Source: CBCPNA01 sp965120415 (GTDB taxonomy: Bacteria; Bacillota; Clostridia; Lachnospirales; CAG-274). From it: DNA of 40,960 nucleotides. The DNA is taken from contig CBCPNA010000072.1 in NCBI GenBank assembly GCA_965120415.1, positions 1 through 40,960 on the forward strand. The letters are read 5' to 3'. Positions within the stretch are counted from its first letter, which is position 1. The number at the start of each line of letters is the position of its first letter. The position numbers were made by a program, and so were the translations under genes. This document shows positions 16,016 through 24,762 of this stretch, one piece after another. The notes under the pieces were generated by a model. The model worked only from the letters and a program-made list of their open reading frames with translations. It was not told the DNA's origin and searched no databases.

Positions 16016-16858
16016 TTATTTTTTTAAAATACTATAAACTTCTCTTTTAGATATACCTCTTTCTTTAGCAATTGCTTTCATTGCGTCTTTTTCGGCCTGT
16101 CCGTTAGCTGTATAAAGGCTAAATTGTTCCTCTATAGAAATATTATTAGAAAGATTGTCTATTTTGCCCTTTTCTAATTCTTCTAAAGAAAGCCCCTCCA
16201 GCACTATAACATATTCTCCTTTTGGGTCGTTTTTTTCAAAATATTGTATAGCATTATTTAAGCTTGTTTTAAAAACATTTTCATATTTTTTGCTAATTTC
16301 TTTTATTATAGCAATTTGCCTATCGCCTGTATATAAAAAAAGCTCTTTTAAAGTATTTTTTAAATTATGTGGTGCCTCATATATAATAGATGTTCTGTAT
16401 TCATTTTTTAGATTTTCTAAAATAGTCTTTCTTATCTTTTTGTTAGAGGGCAAAAAGCCTTCAAAAACATAGCTTCTTGTTTTTAAGCCCGAAATAACAA
16501 GGGCTGATATAGCTGCTGTTGCCCCAGGCAAAACGGTTACTTTTATATCGTTTGCATAGCATAGCTTTATTAAATCTTCGCCTGGGTCTGATATACAAGG
16601 GGTACCTGCATCGCTAACAAGCGCAATATTTTTGCCTTTTTTTAATAAATTTATAATTTTTTGCCCTTTAAAATGCTTATTATGTTCATAATAGCTTTCT
16701 AAATGCGTTTTTATATCGTAATGATTTAATAATTTTATAGTATGTCTTGTATCTTCGCATGCTATTAAATCGACTTCTTTTAATATTTCTAAAGTTCTTA
16801 AAGTTATGTCTTTTAAATTTCCTATAGGTGTTGAACAAATGTATAAAATACCACTCAT
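16016..16858 (-). CDS. rsmI: 16S rRNA (cytidine1402-2'-O)-methyltransferase RsmI
   Basis: RsmI methylates the ribose of C1402 in the 30S decoding site. The 280-residue protein has the tetrapyrrole-methylase-like fold: CSTPIGNLKDITLRTLEIL at the N-terminus, IACEDTRHT, the SAM loop ALVSDAGTPCISDPG, and LPGATAAISALVISGL. The C-terminus has the usual small helical tail (ISKREVYSILKK). It is the last gene of the tmk-darA-holB-ricT cluster, 15 bases after the methyltransferase upstream, an order common in Firmicutes. Confidence 0.95.
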   Translation of the reverse strand: MSGILYICSTPIGNLKDITLRTLEILKEVDLIACEDTRHTIKLLNHYDIKTHLESYYEHNKHFKGQKIINLLKKGKNIALVSDAGTPCISDPGEDLIKLCYANDIKVTVLPGATAAISALVISGLKTRSYVFEGFLPSNKKIRKTILENLKNEYRTSIIYEAPHNLKNTLKELFLYTGDRQIAIIKEISKKYENVFKTSLNNAIQYFEKNDPKGEYVIVLEGLSLEELEKGKIDNLSNNISIEEQFSLYTANGQAEKDAMKAIAKERGISKREVYSILKK

Positions 16859-16873
16859 AATTATTGCTCCATT

Positions 16874-17608
16874 TTAATTATAATATATTTCATAAACTTT
16901 TTTAGTATATTTATTATCTTTATTATAAATAATTAAATTAGGCAAAATTTTTAATAAATTTTTACCATTTTTAACCGCTTTAATCAAAACAAGATTTGGC
17001 GCTTTATTCTCATAAGGCTGAACAAACTGGATAAGCTTTGGTTCTAGCCTAAATTCTCTTAAAAATTGCATTATATCAGCTAGCCTTTCTGCCCTATGCA
17101 CCATATAAAATGCCCCTTGAGAAATTAATAAACTGCTTGCAAATTGTATAATATCTTGCAATGTGCAAGATATCTCATGCCTTGCTATAGCTTTAGGCGA
17201 AAGATTATTTATAAAGCCGGCATTTTTCATATAAGGAGGGTTTGTTACAACTACATTAAATGAATTTTTATTAAATTTTTCAAAAACATTTTTAATATCT
17301 AAATGTTCAACAAATATTTTATCTTCAAGCTTATTTAAAAAAACGCTCCTTCTAGCTATATCTACAATATCTTCTTGAATATCTATAGCAAAAAATTTGC
17401 ATCCTGTTGTTTTTGCCTCCATTAGTATCGGTATAATAGCGTTGCCTGTACCTATATCAAATACTTTATCACCTTTTTTAGCTTTAGCAAAATGAGATAA
17501 TAATACCGCATCTAGACCAAAACAAAACTTTTTTTCATTTTGTATAATTTTATAGTTATTTCTATGCAGATTATCTATTCTTTCATTTTCTTTTAATATA
17601 ATTTCCAT
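16874..17608 (-). CDS. TrmN6/YabB-like tRNA adenine-N6-methyltransferase
   Basis: A 244-residue class I SAM methyltransferase. Motif I VFDIGTGNAIIPIL is at about 49-62, the acidic ligand FAIDIQE near 73-79, and the base-flipping motif NPPY at 123-126, typical of N6-adenine methylation. Its place between ricT and rsmI matches the yabB gene of Bacillus; homologues modify A37 of tRNA-Val in E. coli. Its ATG shares one base with the ricT stop (TAATG). The exact target is inferred from family and context. Confidence 0.88.
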   Translation of the reverse strand: MEIILKENERIDNLHRNNYKIIQNEKKFCFGLDAVLLSHFAKAKKGDKVFDIGTGNAIIPILMEAKTTGCKFFAIDIQEDIVDIARRSVFLNKLEDKIFVEHLDIKNVFEKFNKNSFNVVVTNPPYMKNAGFINNLSPKAIARHEISCTLQDIIQFASSLLISQGAFYMVHRAERLADIMQFLREFRLEPKLIQFVQPYENKAPNLVLIKAVKNGKNLLKILPNLIIYNKDNKYTKKVYEIYYN

Positions 17609-18483
17609 TAGTCTTCTAGCCCTTTTAAGTCTTCTTCTATTACCTTTTCATTAATTTCATTAACCTCTGCTCTTTTTATAATACTAACTTCCCCTGAACT
17701 GAAAAATTCAACACATGTCGTATCTGTTTCATCTTTTTTTACTGCTGCTTTTATTATTTGCCTTAAAACATCCACCATCAAAACTTCGCCAACACCTGAA
17801 GATGTAGCTATAATATCCCCTTCTTTAGGAAAGCCCTCGCTTAATTCTTCATACGTATCTTGTTCATATTTAAGACAACACATAAGCCTTCCACAAACTC
17901 CAGATATTTTAGCTGGATTTAAAGATAAGTTTTGATCTTTAGCCATTTTTATAGAAACAGACTGAAAATTATCTAAAAAGGTTGCACAACATAAAGTACG
18001 CCCACATATACCTATACCATTAAGATGCCTTGCTTTATCTCTAACCCCTATTTGCCTAAGCTCTATACGCATTTTAAATATAGCAGCTAAATCTTTTACA
18101 AAATTTCTAAAATCAATGCGCCCATCTGCAACAAAATAAAATATTATTTTATTAAGGTCAAAAATTAAGTCTATATCGATTAATTTCATTTCTAAATCGT
18201 TTCTTTCCATAATTTTTAAAAATATTCCATATGCATCTTTTTCTTTTTGTTTGTTTTTAAGCTGTTTTTTTTGGTCTTCTTTTGTTGCTATTCTTATTAT
18301 TGGTTCTTCATTTTTTAATTCTTCTTTTGGTATTTTCATATTTTCTAATGCAACAGTACCATATTCTATCCCTCTTATAGTCTTAACAATTACGTCTGTA
18401 TTTTTTTTTATAATTAAATTATTTGTTTTAAAATATTGCATTTTAGAATTTGGCTTTATTTTAACCCCAACAACCTCAATCAT
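17608..18483 (-). CDS. ricT: PSP1-domain protein RicT (YaaT)
   Basis: RicT is part of the RicA-RicF-RicT complex, which carries iron-sulfur clusters, assists RNase Y in mRNA maturation and influences sporulation and competence in Bacillus. The 291-residue protein has the PSP1 domain and the conserved cysteine clusters ICGRTLCC and GVCGRLMCCLKYE in the middle (about 155-205). It overlaps holB by eight bases and is coupled to the next methyltransferase, the same order as in Bacillus (holB-yaaT-yabB region). The C-terminal 40 residues are acidic and variable. Confidence 0.93.
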   Translation of the reverse strand: MIEVVGVKIKPNSKMQYFKTNNLIIKKNTDVIVKTIRGIEYGTVALENMKIPKEELKNEEPIIRIATKEDQKKQLKNKQKEKDAYGIFLKIMERNDLEMKLIDIDLIFDLNKIIFYFVADGRIDFRNFVKDLAAIFKMRIELRQIGVRDKARHLNGIGICGRTLCCATFLDNFQSVSIKMAKDQNLSLNPAKISGVCGRLMCCLKYEQDTYEELSEGFPKEGDIIATSSGVGEVLMVDVLRQIIKAAVKKDETDTTCVEFFSSGEVSIIKRAEVNEINEKVIEEDLKGLED

Positions 18484-19465
18484 TATATTTCTCCTTTAAT
18501 TTTAAAAATAAAGATTCTAACGCTAAATTAAAATTAGCATTTTGTTTTAAATAGAGTTTTGTATTTAATATATTATCTATTTTATTTGATAAATTTTTAA
18601 CAGACATGTTGGAAATGTCTCTTATCATATGTTCTATATCTTTTTGTATAATATTTTTATTATCATTTGTATGTTTATAAATTAAAGAATCTCTGTATAT
18701 TAATAAAAGTATATCCAAAACTTCTTGTATATTTTGTTTATAATTTTCAAAAAAAGTTATCATTTTATAAATATTTAAAAGGCTCTTGCTTTCAAAATCT
18801 TTTATTTCTTGTATAATACTTTCTCGCATGGTTAAAAAACTTTCAGACTGCAAAATATCCAAAGCCCTACCTATGCTCCCTTCAGAATAAGATGTATAAA
18901 GTGGTACATTATCTTTTGGTATGTTTAATGAATATAAATAATCTTGTATTAAATTTAAAGGAAGGGGTCTTATTTTTAATAATATCGCTCTTGAAAGTAT
19001 CGTTTGCAAAAATTGGTTATAATTTTGAGAAATTAATAAAAATACAACAAATTTTGGAGGGGCTTCTATAGTTTTTAAAATAGCGTTTTGCGCCTGAATT
19101 GTCATAGTATGTGCATCATAAATAATAAAAATCTTATATTTCCCAAAAGGCTTTATTTCTATATTTTTTATAACATTTTCTCTTATTTCTTGTATACCTA
19201 AAGACTTTTTTTCTGAATATATATATATAACATCTGGATTATTATTATTTTCAAATGCAAGGCAACTATTGCATTTAAGGCAAGGGTTACCTCCCTTATT
19301 TTGTTTGCATAATAAAGCCTTAGCAAATGTTTTGGCTATCATCTTTTTTCCTGATTTTTTAGCCCCATCAATAATATAGCAATGGAAAATCAAATTATTT
19401 TTTATAGAATTTTTTAAATTGTTTATAATATTTTTATTACCAACTATTTTGTTAAATTCGTACAT
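18476..19465 (-). CDS. holB: DNA polymerase III delta' subunit HolB
   Basis: The delta' subunit belongs to the clamp loader that opens the sliding clamp on DNA. This 329-residue protein has the P-loop-like IIDGAKKSGKKMIAK (near 32-46), four zinc-type cysteines in CKQNKGGNPCLKCNSC, and the sensor-like KTIEAPPKFVVFLL segment. The usual SRC motif reads SRA (LSRAILLKIRP), so the arginine is kept but the cysteine is lost; this is a mild deviation. It ends with TGA and overlaps ricT by eight bases. It starts 18 bases after darA. Confidence 0.9.
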   Translation of the reverse strand: MYEFNKIVGNKNIINNLKNSIKNNLIFHCYIIDGAKKSGKKMIAKTFAKALLCKQNKGGNPCLKCNSCLAFENNNNPDVIYIYSEKKSLGIQEIRENVIKNIEIKPFGKYKIFIIYDAHTMTIQAQNAILKTIEAPPKFVVFLLISQNYNQFLQTILSRAILLKIRPLPLNLIQDYLYSLNIPKDNVPLYTSYSEGSIGRALDILQSESFLTMRESIIQEIKDFESKSLLNIYKMITFFENYKQNIQEVLDILLLIYRDSLIYKHTNDNKNIIQKDIEHMIRDISNMSVKNLSNKIDNILNTKLYLKQNANFNLALESLFLKLKEKYND

Positions 19466-19483
19466 AAAAATAACCCCATTTTG

Positions 19484-19807
19484 CTATACTTTTATAAAAT
19501 TTTCTACATCTAAGACAAATATAGTAGCTCCGCTTATTGTAACCTCAAGAGGGGGCTGCATATAGTCTGTTATAGCCCCTTGTCCAACACCGTTTGTAAA
19601 CTGCTTTTTAGAATGTGCCTCATTTTTTATAATATCTATAACATCGTTTACCTTTTCATCAGAAACACCACATATAAGGGTTGTATTACCAACTTTCAAA
19701 AAGCCCCCTGTGCTTGCAAGCTTTGTAACCCCGTACCCTGCTATGCTAAGTTTATTCATTATGTTAAAAACATCGTCGTCTTTAACTATAGATAAAACTA
19801 ATTTCAT
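19484..19807 (-). CDS. darA: Cyclic di-AMP receptor DarA (PstA/YaaQ family)
   Basis: DarA is a PII-like trimeric protein that binds cyclic di-AMP; its output target is not settled. The 107-residue sequence is typical: N-terminal MKLVLSIVKDDDVFNIMNKL, the T-loop region LASTGGFLKVGNTTLICG, and the C-terminal VTISGATIFVLDVENF. It lies between tmk (four-base ATGA overlap) and holB, as in Bacillus. The presence of cdaA-cdaR and ktrAB elsewhere in the window gives it a plausible signalling context. Confidence 0.95.
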   Translation of the reverse strand: MKLVLSIVKDDDVFNIMNKLSIAGYGVTKLASTGGFLKVGNTTLICGVSDEKVNDVIDIIKNEAHSKKQFTNGVGQGAITDYMQPPLEVTISGATIFVLDVENFIKV

Positions 19808-20442
19808 TTTAATATAACTCCTTTATTAAATAAATTTTCAATATATTCTACAATTGTTTTATGGATAACGTTTTCATCTAAAGATGCATCTATAATTTTT
19901 ATCCTTTTTTTATTATATTTTGCTATTTTACAATATCCATAATAAACACTTTTATAAAAATAGTCATTTTCATTCTCTAATCTGTCCAAAATTTTTTGTT
20001 CTTTTTTTCTTTTTATTGCTATATCTGGCGCTAGATTTAAAAAAAAGGTTATATCTGGGGTAAGCCCTTTTGTTGCTATTTTGTTTATTGCAAAGACTTC
20101 CTTTTCTCCTATACCTCTTGCTATACCTTGATAAACAATGCTAGAATCTACAAAGCGATCGCATAAAACAATATGCCCCTCTTTAAGCGCCGGCTCTATA
20201 ACCTCATTAACAAGCTGAGCTCTTGACGCTGCATAAAGAAACGCCTCTGTAATACGGTGCATTTCTTTATTTTGTTTATTTAAAATAATATTTCTAATAT
20301 CTTCTCCAATTTTAGTGCTACCTGGCTCTCTAACAAAAGTTAGCTCAAAACCTTTATTTTGTAAATACTCTTTAATAAGATTTATTTGTGTTGTTTTGCC
20401 GGAGCCATCTAGCCCTTCCATTGTTATAAATAATCCAGACAT
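19804..20442 (-). CDS. tmk: Thymidylate kinase
   Basis: Tmk phosphorylates dTMP to dTDP. The 212-residue protein has the P-loop MEGLDGSGKTTQ (8-19), the substrate motif FVREPGSTKIGEDIR, and DRFVDSSIVYQG (DRY/H-like). The lid region KRKKEQKILDRLE is present. Start ATG at 20442 follows AGGTGAT. It ends in TGA overlapping darA by four bases. It is the first gene of the operon, behind a good promoter. Confidence 0.95.
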   Translation of the reverse strand: MSGLFITMEGLDGSGKTTQINLIKEYLQNKGFELTFVREPGSTKIGEDIRNIILNKQNKEMHRITEAFLYAASRAQLVNEVIEPALKEGHIVLCDRFVDSSIVYQGIARGIGEKEVFAINKIATKGLTPDITFFLNLAPDIAIKRKKEQKILDRLENENDYFYKSVYYGYCKIAKYNKKRIKIIDASLDENVIHKTIVEYIENLFNKGVILK

Positions 20443-20469
20443 GGTATCACCTAAAAAAGTTTTTATAAT

Positions 20470-20498
20470 ATTATAACATTTTTTTTTACTTTTTGCAA
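20470..20498 (-). promoter_or_regulatory. Promoter of the tmk-darA-holB-ricT operon
   Basis: TTGCAA (20493-20498) and a perfect TATAAT (20470-20475) are 17 bases apart on the minus strand. TTGCAA is its own reverse complement, so it could in principle also serve the plus strand, where only a weak TTTATA lies at the right distance. Confidence 0.62.
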
Positions 20499-20568
20499 AT
20501 TATATTAAATATTTTTTTATATGTGTATTATATAAACATATAAACATTTATTATATATAAAAAACAAC

Positions 20569-20652
20569 TTGCAAAACTTATATGAAATAGAAGATTATAG
20601 CTTAACAGAAGAAAAAGCAAAAGAATATTTAGAAAAATATAATATTTATTAA
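20569..20652 (+). pseudogene. Short reading frame, probable gene remnant
   Basis: A 28-codon frame from TTG 20569 to TAA 20652 encodes a fully charged, helical-looking peptide ending TEEKAKEYLEKYNIY. It has no ribosome site and no ATG; an in-frame stop lies further upstream. A strong plus-strand terminator follows 18 bases later. This looks like the last part of a lost gene that kept its terminator, or a very small gene. The rest of 20443-20874 is AT-rich; besides the promoter and two terminators listed here I see nothing. Confidence 0.4.
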
Positions 20653-20670
20653 GGCTAGCTTGATTAATTT

Positions 20671-20695
20671 AGCTACTCTTTGGAGTAGCTTTTTT
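20671..20695 (+). terminator. Rho-independent terminator on the plus strand
   Basis: AGCTACTC and GAGTAGCT form a perfect eight-pair stem with a four-base loop, followed by TTTTT. No complete plus-strand gene lies before it. Confidence 0.85.
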
Positions 20696-20800
20696 AATGC
20701 AATTTTACATATCTATTTTCAATAAAAATATATAAATTCTATAAAACAATATGTATATTTTACAATAAAACATTTACCCACAAAAATTATTAAAAAGCCT

Positions 20801-20835
20801 ATAAAAATACCCCTTATGTATTTAACACACAAGGG
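20801..20835 (-). terminator. Terminator of the gerS-alr-mazF unit
   Basis: On the minus strand CCCTTGTGT pairs with ACATAAGGG (one G-T pair), extended by ATACC/GGTAT around a small bulge, and is followed by TTTTTA. Confidence 0.75.
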
Positions 20836-20874
20836 ATAGGTATATGTTATTAAATTTTACTAACAACTAATATA

Positions 20875-21222
20875 TTATGTATGAAGATTTAGGCTAACAA
20901 TTAGCCCTTTATCAACTCTTTTCATAATATTTTCATCTAAATGCCCTATCTTTTCTTTAAGTCTTTTTTTATCTATTGTTCTTATTTGTTCTAACAAAAC
21001 GACAGAATCTTTTATTAAAGGATATTTGCTACACTCTATTTCTATATGTGTTGGGAGCTTTGCCTTATTTATTTGAGAAGTTATAGCAGCACATATAATA
21101 GTTGGGCTGTATCTATTACCTATATCATTTTGTATAACTAAAATAGGCCTAACCCCCCCTTGCTCTGAGCCAACAACCGGGCTTAAATCAGCATAAAATA
21201 TATCACCTCTTTTAATTATCAT
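20875..21222 (-). CDS. mazF: MazF/NdoA-type mRNA interferase
   Basis: MazF toxins cleave single-stranded RNA at short specific sequences. The 115-residue sequence matches the chromosomal NdoA/EndoA group of Firmicutes: RGDIFYADLSPVVGSEQGGVRPILVIQND at the start (conserved RGDI, GSEQGG-RP), then ICAAITSQ with the catalytic Thr and the preceding strand, and KDSVVLLEQIRTIDKKRL. It follows alr as in Bacillus, but no antitoxin gene lies in the 121 bases between. Its own ATG follows GGAGTG. Toxin residues look intact, so an antitoxin may be encoded elsewhere. Confidence 0.93.
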   Translation of the reverse strand: MIIKRGDIFYADLSPVVGSEQGGVRPILVIQNDIGNRYSPTIICAAITSQINKAKLPTHIEIECSKYPLIKDSVVLLEQIRTIDKKRLKEKIGHLDENIMKRVDKGLIVSLNLHT

Positions 21223-21343
21223 ATCAACACTCCGCTTTTAATAATATTTTATTTATACTTAATAATTATTTAATTATATTATCAACGCTTTTTAAAAATT
21301 TATACTTATTTTTTAAAATTTTTAATATTAAAAGCTAATGTGT

Positions 21344-22498
21344 TTAAAAATTTTGATTTATCTTAATAATTTTATTGTTTTTTATAAAAGCACGTGGTAC
21401 CCTTTTGCCTATTGTACAAATTATTTCATAATTAATTGTATTTTGCAATTTTGCTAAATCTTCAGCAGATATAGAAAAATCCTCACTATCACCCATTAAT
21501 ATTACGCTATCTCCAGCTTTTACATTTTTTATATGGCTTACATCTACCATAAATTGATCCATGCATATATTGCCAACTATTTTTGCAAGCTGGTTATTTA
21601 TTATTACATAGCCTTTATTGCTAAAGGCTCTAGCGTAACCATCAGCATACCCAACAGGAATAGTTGCTATTTTAGTTTTTTTATTTGTAAAATATGTTCT
21701 GCCGTATCCTATGCTGGTATCTTTATCTATTTCTTTAATAAAACTAACAGTCGATTTTAAGCTCATAGCTTTATATAGCTTTAAATCTTTTTTAACATTT
21801 TCTGACGGATATAAACCATAAATTAAAATACCTGCTCTTACAATATCTAGATTAAAATCTTTTAAATCTAAAATAGCCCCACTATTTGAAATATGCTTTA
21901 AAAATGTTAACCCCTTTTTTTCTAATTGTTTAGTAAAATTTATAAATAATTCAAATTGCTTTTTGGCAAACGTTTTATCTTTATCATCTGAATTAGCAAA
22001 ATGAGAAAATACTCCAATTATTTTTATATTATCTAATTTATTAATATTTAAAATTTCTTTTAAAGATTTATTATCTGTAAAAAATCCTATGCGTTGCATA
22101 CCTGTTTCTATTTTTATATGTATTAAAGCTATTTTTTTAATTTTCTTAGCTATTTTTGATATATTTTCAGCCATTTCAAAAGAAAATACAGTCAGCTGAA
22201 TATCATTTTTTATCAAATCTTCTATTTTATTAAAAGGAATATAACCCAAAATTAATAAAGGCTCAAATATATTGTTTTGCCTTATTAAAAGCCCCTCTTC
22301 TGCTGTAGCTACAGCAAGCCATGTCGCTCCGCTATAAAGGCAAGCTTTAGCTATTTCTAAAAAGCCATGACCATAAGCATCTGCTTTTATAACTGCCATA
22401 AGGCTTGTGTTTTTATGCAAACTATTTTTTATATTTTTAACATTTTTGGCTATATTATCTAAATTTATTTCAGCAAAAACTCTATAATCTTTAAGCAT
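21344..22498 (-). CDS. alr: Alanine racemase
   Basis: A PLP enzyme that makes D-alanine for peptidoglycan. In the 384-residue protein Lys38 in AVIKADAYGHG binds PLP; the second catalytic residue is the Tyr in SIGYGRTYF, and the C-terminal domain has GNICMDQFMVDVSH. The length is typical. It starts 18 bases after the GerS-like lipoprotein gene; in Clostridioides difficile gerS is likewise next to an alr gene (alr2). Here it could supply D-alanine for vegetative wall, spores or germination control. Confidence 0.95.
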   Translation of the reverse strand: MLKDYRVFAEINLDNIAKNVKNIKNSLHKNTSLMAVIKADAYGHGFLEIAKACLYSGATWLAVATAEEGLLIRQNNIFEPLLILGYIPFNKIEDLIKNDIQLTVFSFEMAENISKIAKKIKKIALIHIKIETGMQRIGFFTDNKSLKEILNINKLDNIKIIGVFSHFANSDDKDKTFAKKQFELFINFTKQLEKKGLTFLKHISNSGAILDLKDFNLDIVRAGILIYGLYPSENVKKDLKLYKAMSLKSTVSFIKEIDKDTSIGYGRTYFTNKKTKIATIPVGYADGYARAFSNKGYVIINNQLAKIVGNICMDQFMVDVSHIKNVKAGDSVILMGDSEDFSISAEDLAKLQNTINYEIICTIGKRVPRAFIKNNKIIKINQNF

Positions 22499-22516
22499 AA
22501 AAATCTCCTTTTATAA

Positions 22517-23152
22517 TTATTTTTCATTTGAAATATTTTTTATATTAAATAAATCTTCATCTAATTTAGCATTATATTCAAAATCTGTTATTGTAAGTAT
22601 TATCCTTTCTTTTTCGTCATTATCGTATATAACAAGCTTTTCTGGCTCTTTTGTTTCGTTATTAATCCATAATTTTTCTGTACTGAAAAAGTCATTTTGC
22701 CCTGGTATTTCAGCATCTAATATTGTGTATATATTATTATCCATTTTAGATGTTTCTACAGCGGTATCTTGGCTTTTTACATAATGCTCTAAAAAGGAAA
22801 ATAAAGATATTTCTGTCCTTTCTAGGCTATCCTTTTCTATTACAGAAATTTTGCTATCTAGATTAGGGTTATAGCTCCATACAATATTACCATCAAATAA
22901 AATAATACTGCCCAAAACTTCTTCTGGCTCAAGTACTTTTATCAAATACCTACCATCTTTTAGCACTTTTTGCTCTATAGTGTATGTAGATTCACTTTTG
23001 TTAGAAATATATGTAATCGTTGCCTTAGCATAGTAAGACTCCATAGCCATTAATTTTTCTTGTATAGTTTTATATTCATCTTTTGTATTTTTACCACAAG
23101 CAGTTAAAATGATAGTAAAAAAAGCAATAAACAAAATTTTGATAATCTTCAT
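22517..23152 (-). CDS. LolA-like lipoprotein, GerS-like
   Basis: A 211-residue lipoprotein: signal peptide with lipobox LTAC (Cys19), then a LolA/LppX-like beta-sheet domain. Recognisable stretches are YYAKATITYISNKSESTY, VLKDGRYLIKVLEPEEVLGSI, VWSYNPNL and KLWINNETKEPEKLVIYD, the pattern of outer-membrane-lipoprotein-sorting-like proteins. Gram-positive members include GerS of C. difficile, needed for cortex modification and spore germination. The alr gene 18 bases downstream supports that reading. The GerS assignment rests on fold and context, not on an alignment. A sigma-A-like promoter precedes it. Confidence 0.8.
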   Translation of the reverse strand: MKIIKILFIAFFTIILTACGKNTKDEYKTIQEKLMAMESYYAKATITYISNKSESTYTIEQKVLKDGRYLIKVLEPEEVLGSIILFDGNIVWSYNPNLDSKISVIEKDSLERTEISLFSFLEHYVKSQDTAVETSKMDNNIYTILDAEIPGQNDFFSTEKLWINNETKEPEKLVIYDNDEKERIILTITDFEYNAKLDEDLFNIKNISNEK

Positions 23153-23241
23153 ATTAATCTCCTTTTTATTTTATATTAAATATATATTTAATTATAAAAA
23201 ATATTCCAGTGATAAATATGAATACTATTTAATTATTTAAT

Positions 23242-23270
23242 ATTATAGCACAAAAAAATATATTTGTTAA
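23242..23270 (-). promoter_or_regulatory. Promoter of the gerS-like-alr unit
   Basis: TTAACA (23265-23270) and a perfect TATAAT (23242-23247) are 17 bases apart, with a TGC just before the -10. This looks like a vegetative promoter, not a sporulation-sigma one. The leader is about 85 bases. Confidence 0.68.
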
Positions 23271-23279
23271 GATAAATTA

Positions 23280-23310
23280 AAAAAGCCTACCCTTTAAAGG
23301 TAGACTTTTT
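23280..23310 (-). terminator. Terminator of eno
   Basis: On the minus strand AAAAAGTCTACC and GGTAGGCTTTTT pair (one T-G) around a short loop, ending in TTTTTT. A second stem of eight pairs (GCTTTTTT/AAAAAAGC) lies between it and the eno stop codon. Confidence 0.82.
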
Positions 23311-23355
23311 AGGCTTTTTTATAAACAAAAAAGCTTTATATAATTTTATTTTTTA

Positions 23356-24684
23356 TTATTTTTTTAAATTAAAAAATGTATTTATACCTAAATATTCTGA
23401 AACATTTTCTAATTCTTCTTCTATTCTTAATAATTGGTTGTATTTAGCAACCCTATCAGAACGGCAAGGTGCTCCTGTTTTAATTTGCCCTGCATTAACT
23501 GCAACTGCTATATCTGCTATTGTAGAATCTTCTGTTTCTCCTGATCTGTGAGAAACAACTGCAGTCATGTTATTTCTGTTAGCTAATTGTATAGCATCAA
23601 ATGTTTCTGTTAAAGTACCTATTTGATTAACTTTTATTAATATAGAATTTGCTACCCCAAGCTCGATACCTTTTTGTAACCTTTCTGTATTTGTAACAAA
23701 TAAGTCATCGCCTACTAATTGTATTCTACTTCCTAATCTGTCTGTTAATAATTTCCAGCCTGTCCAGTCATTTTCATCAAGTCCATCTTCTATAGATATT
23801 ATAGGATATTTATTAACAAGTGCTTCATAATATGCAACCATTTCTTCTGAAGTTCTGTATACTTCTTCGCCTTTCATTTTGCTTTCGCCTTCAAAATAAT
23901 ATTTGCCTGTATTTTTATCGTAAAGCTCTGAAGATGCTACATCTAGCGCTATTTTAATCTCTTCACCTGGTTTGTAACCTGCCTTTTCAGTCGCCTCGAT
24001 AATTAAATCTATAACTTCATCTGATGTAGCAAGGTCTGGTGCAAAGCCACCTTCGTCCCCAACAGCAGTAGAAAGCCCTCTTGATTTTAAAACTTTTTTC
24101 AAATTATGGTAAATTTCTGAACACATTCTTAAAGCCTCTTTAAAAGAAGTCGCCCCAACTGGCATAATCATAAATTCTTGAAGGTCTACTGTATTATCTG
24201 CGTGTTTACCTCCGTTTAAAATATTCATCATAGGTACTGGTAAAGTTTTGGCATTAAAGCCACCTAAATATTGATATAAAGATATATTCAAAGCCTCGGC
24301 TGCTGCCCTTGCAACCGCCATAGATACCGCTAATATAGCGTTTGCACCTAATTTTGCTTTATTAGGGGTACCGTCTAGGGCTATCATAGCTCTATCTATA
24401 GCAACTTGATCTAAAGCGTTCATACCGATAATTTCTTCTGCTATAATTTCATTTACATTATTAACTGCTTGCAAAACGCCGGCTCCAACATACCTTTCAT
24501 TACCGTCCCTTAATTCTACTGCCTCGTGTTCTCCTGTTGATGCACCTGAAGGCACAGCAGCCCTTCCCATAACTAAATTGCCTAATAAATCTTCTGCTAT
24601 TACCTCAACCTCAACAGTTGGGTTAGCTCTAGAATCAAGCACCTCTCTAGCAATTAAATCAACAATTTCAACATAACCTTTCAT
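23356..24684 (-). CDS. eno: Enolase
   Basis: Enolase converts 2-phosphoglycerate to phosphoenolpyruvate. From ATG 24684 (AAGGAG about 10 bases upstream) the protein has 442 residues; the first ATG of the frame (24720) has no ribosome site and adds an unusual leader. Recognisable parts: AREVLDSRANPTVEVEV, GAVPSGASTGEHEAVELRD-like segment, the metal and catalytic segments ALDVASSE, SIEDGLDENDW, LVGDDLFVTN and VSHRSGETEDS. The C-terminus is slightly longer than in many bacteria. It has its own promoter, separate from pgk-tpiA-gpmI. Confidence 0.95.
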   Translation of the reverse strand: MKGYVEIVDLIAREVLDSRANPTVEVEVIAEDLLGNLVMGRAAVPSGASTGEHEAVELRDGNERYVGAGVLQAVNNVNEIIAEEIIGMNALDQVAIDRAMIALDGTPNKAKLGANAILAVSMAVARAAAEALNISLYQYLGGFNAKTLPVPMMNILNGGKHADNTVDLQEFMIMPVGATSFKEALRMCSEIYHNLKKVLKSRGLSTAVGDEGGFAPDLATSDEVIDLIIEATEKAGYKPGEEIKIALDVASSELYDKNTGKYYFEGESKMKGEEVYRTSEEMVAYYEALVNKYPIISIEDGLDENDWTGWKLLTDRLGSRIQLVGDDLFVTNTERLQKGIELGVANSILIKVNQIGTLTETFDAIQLANRNNMTAVVSHRSGETEDSTIADIAVAVNAGQIKTGAPCRSDRVAKYNQLLRIEEELENVSEYLGINTFFNLKK

Positions 24685-24762
24685 AGGCAAAAAACTCCTT
24701 TCAAAAAATGCTCTAAGCATTTTAATAAAATATAGATAATACTAATAACTTTAAATATTTAT

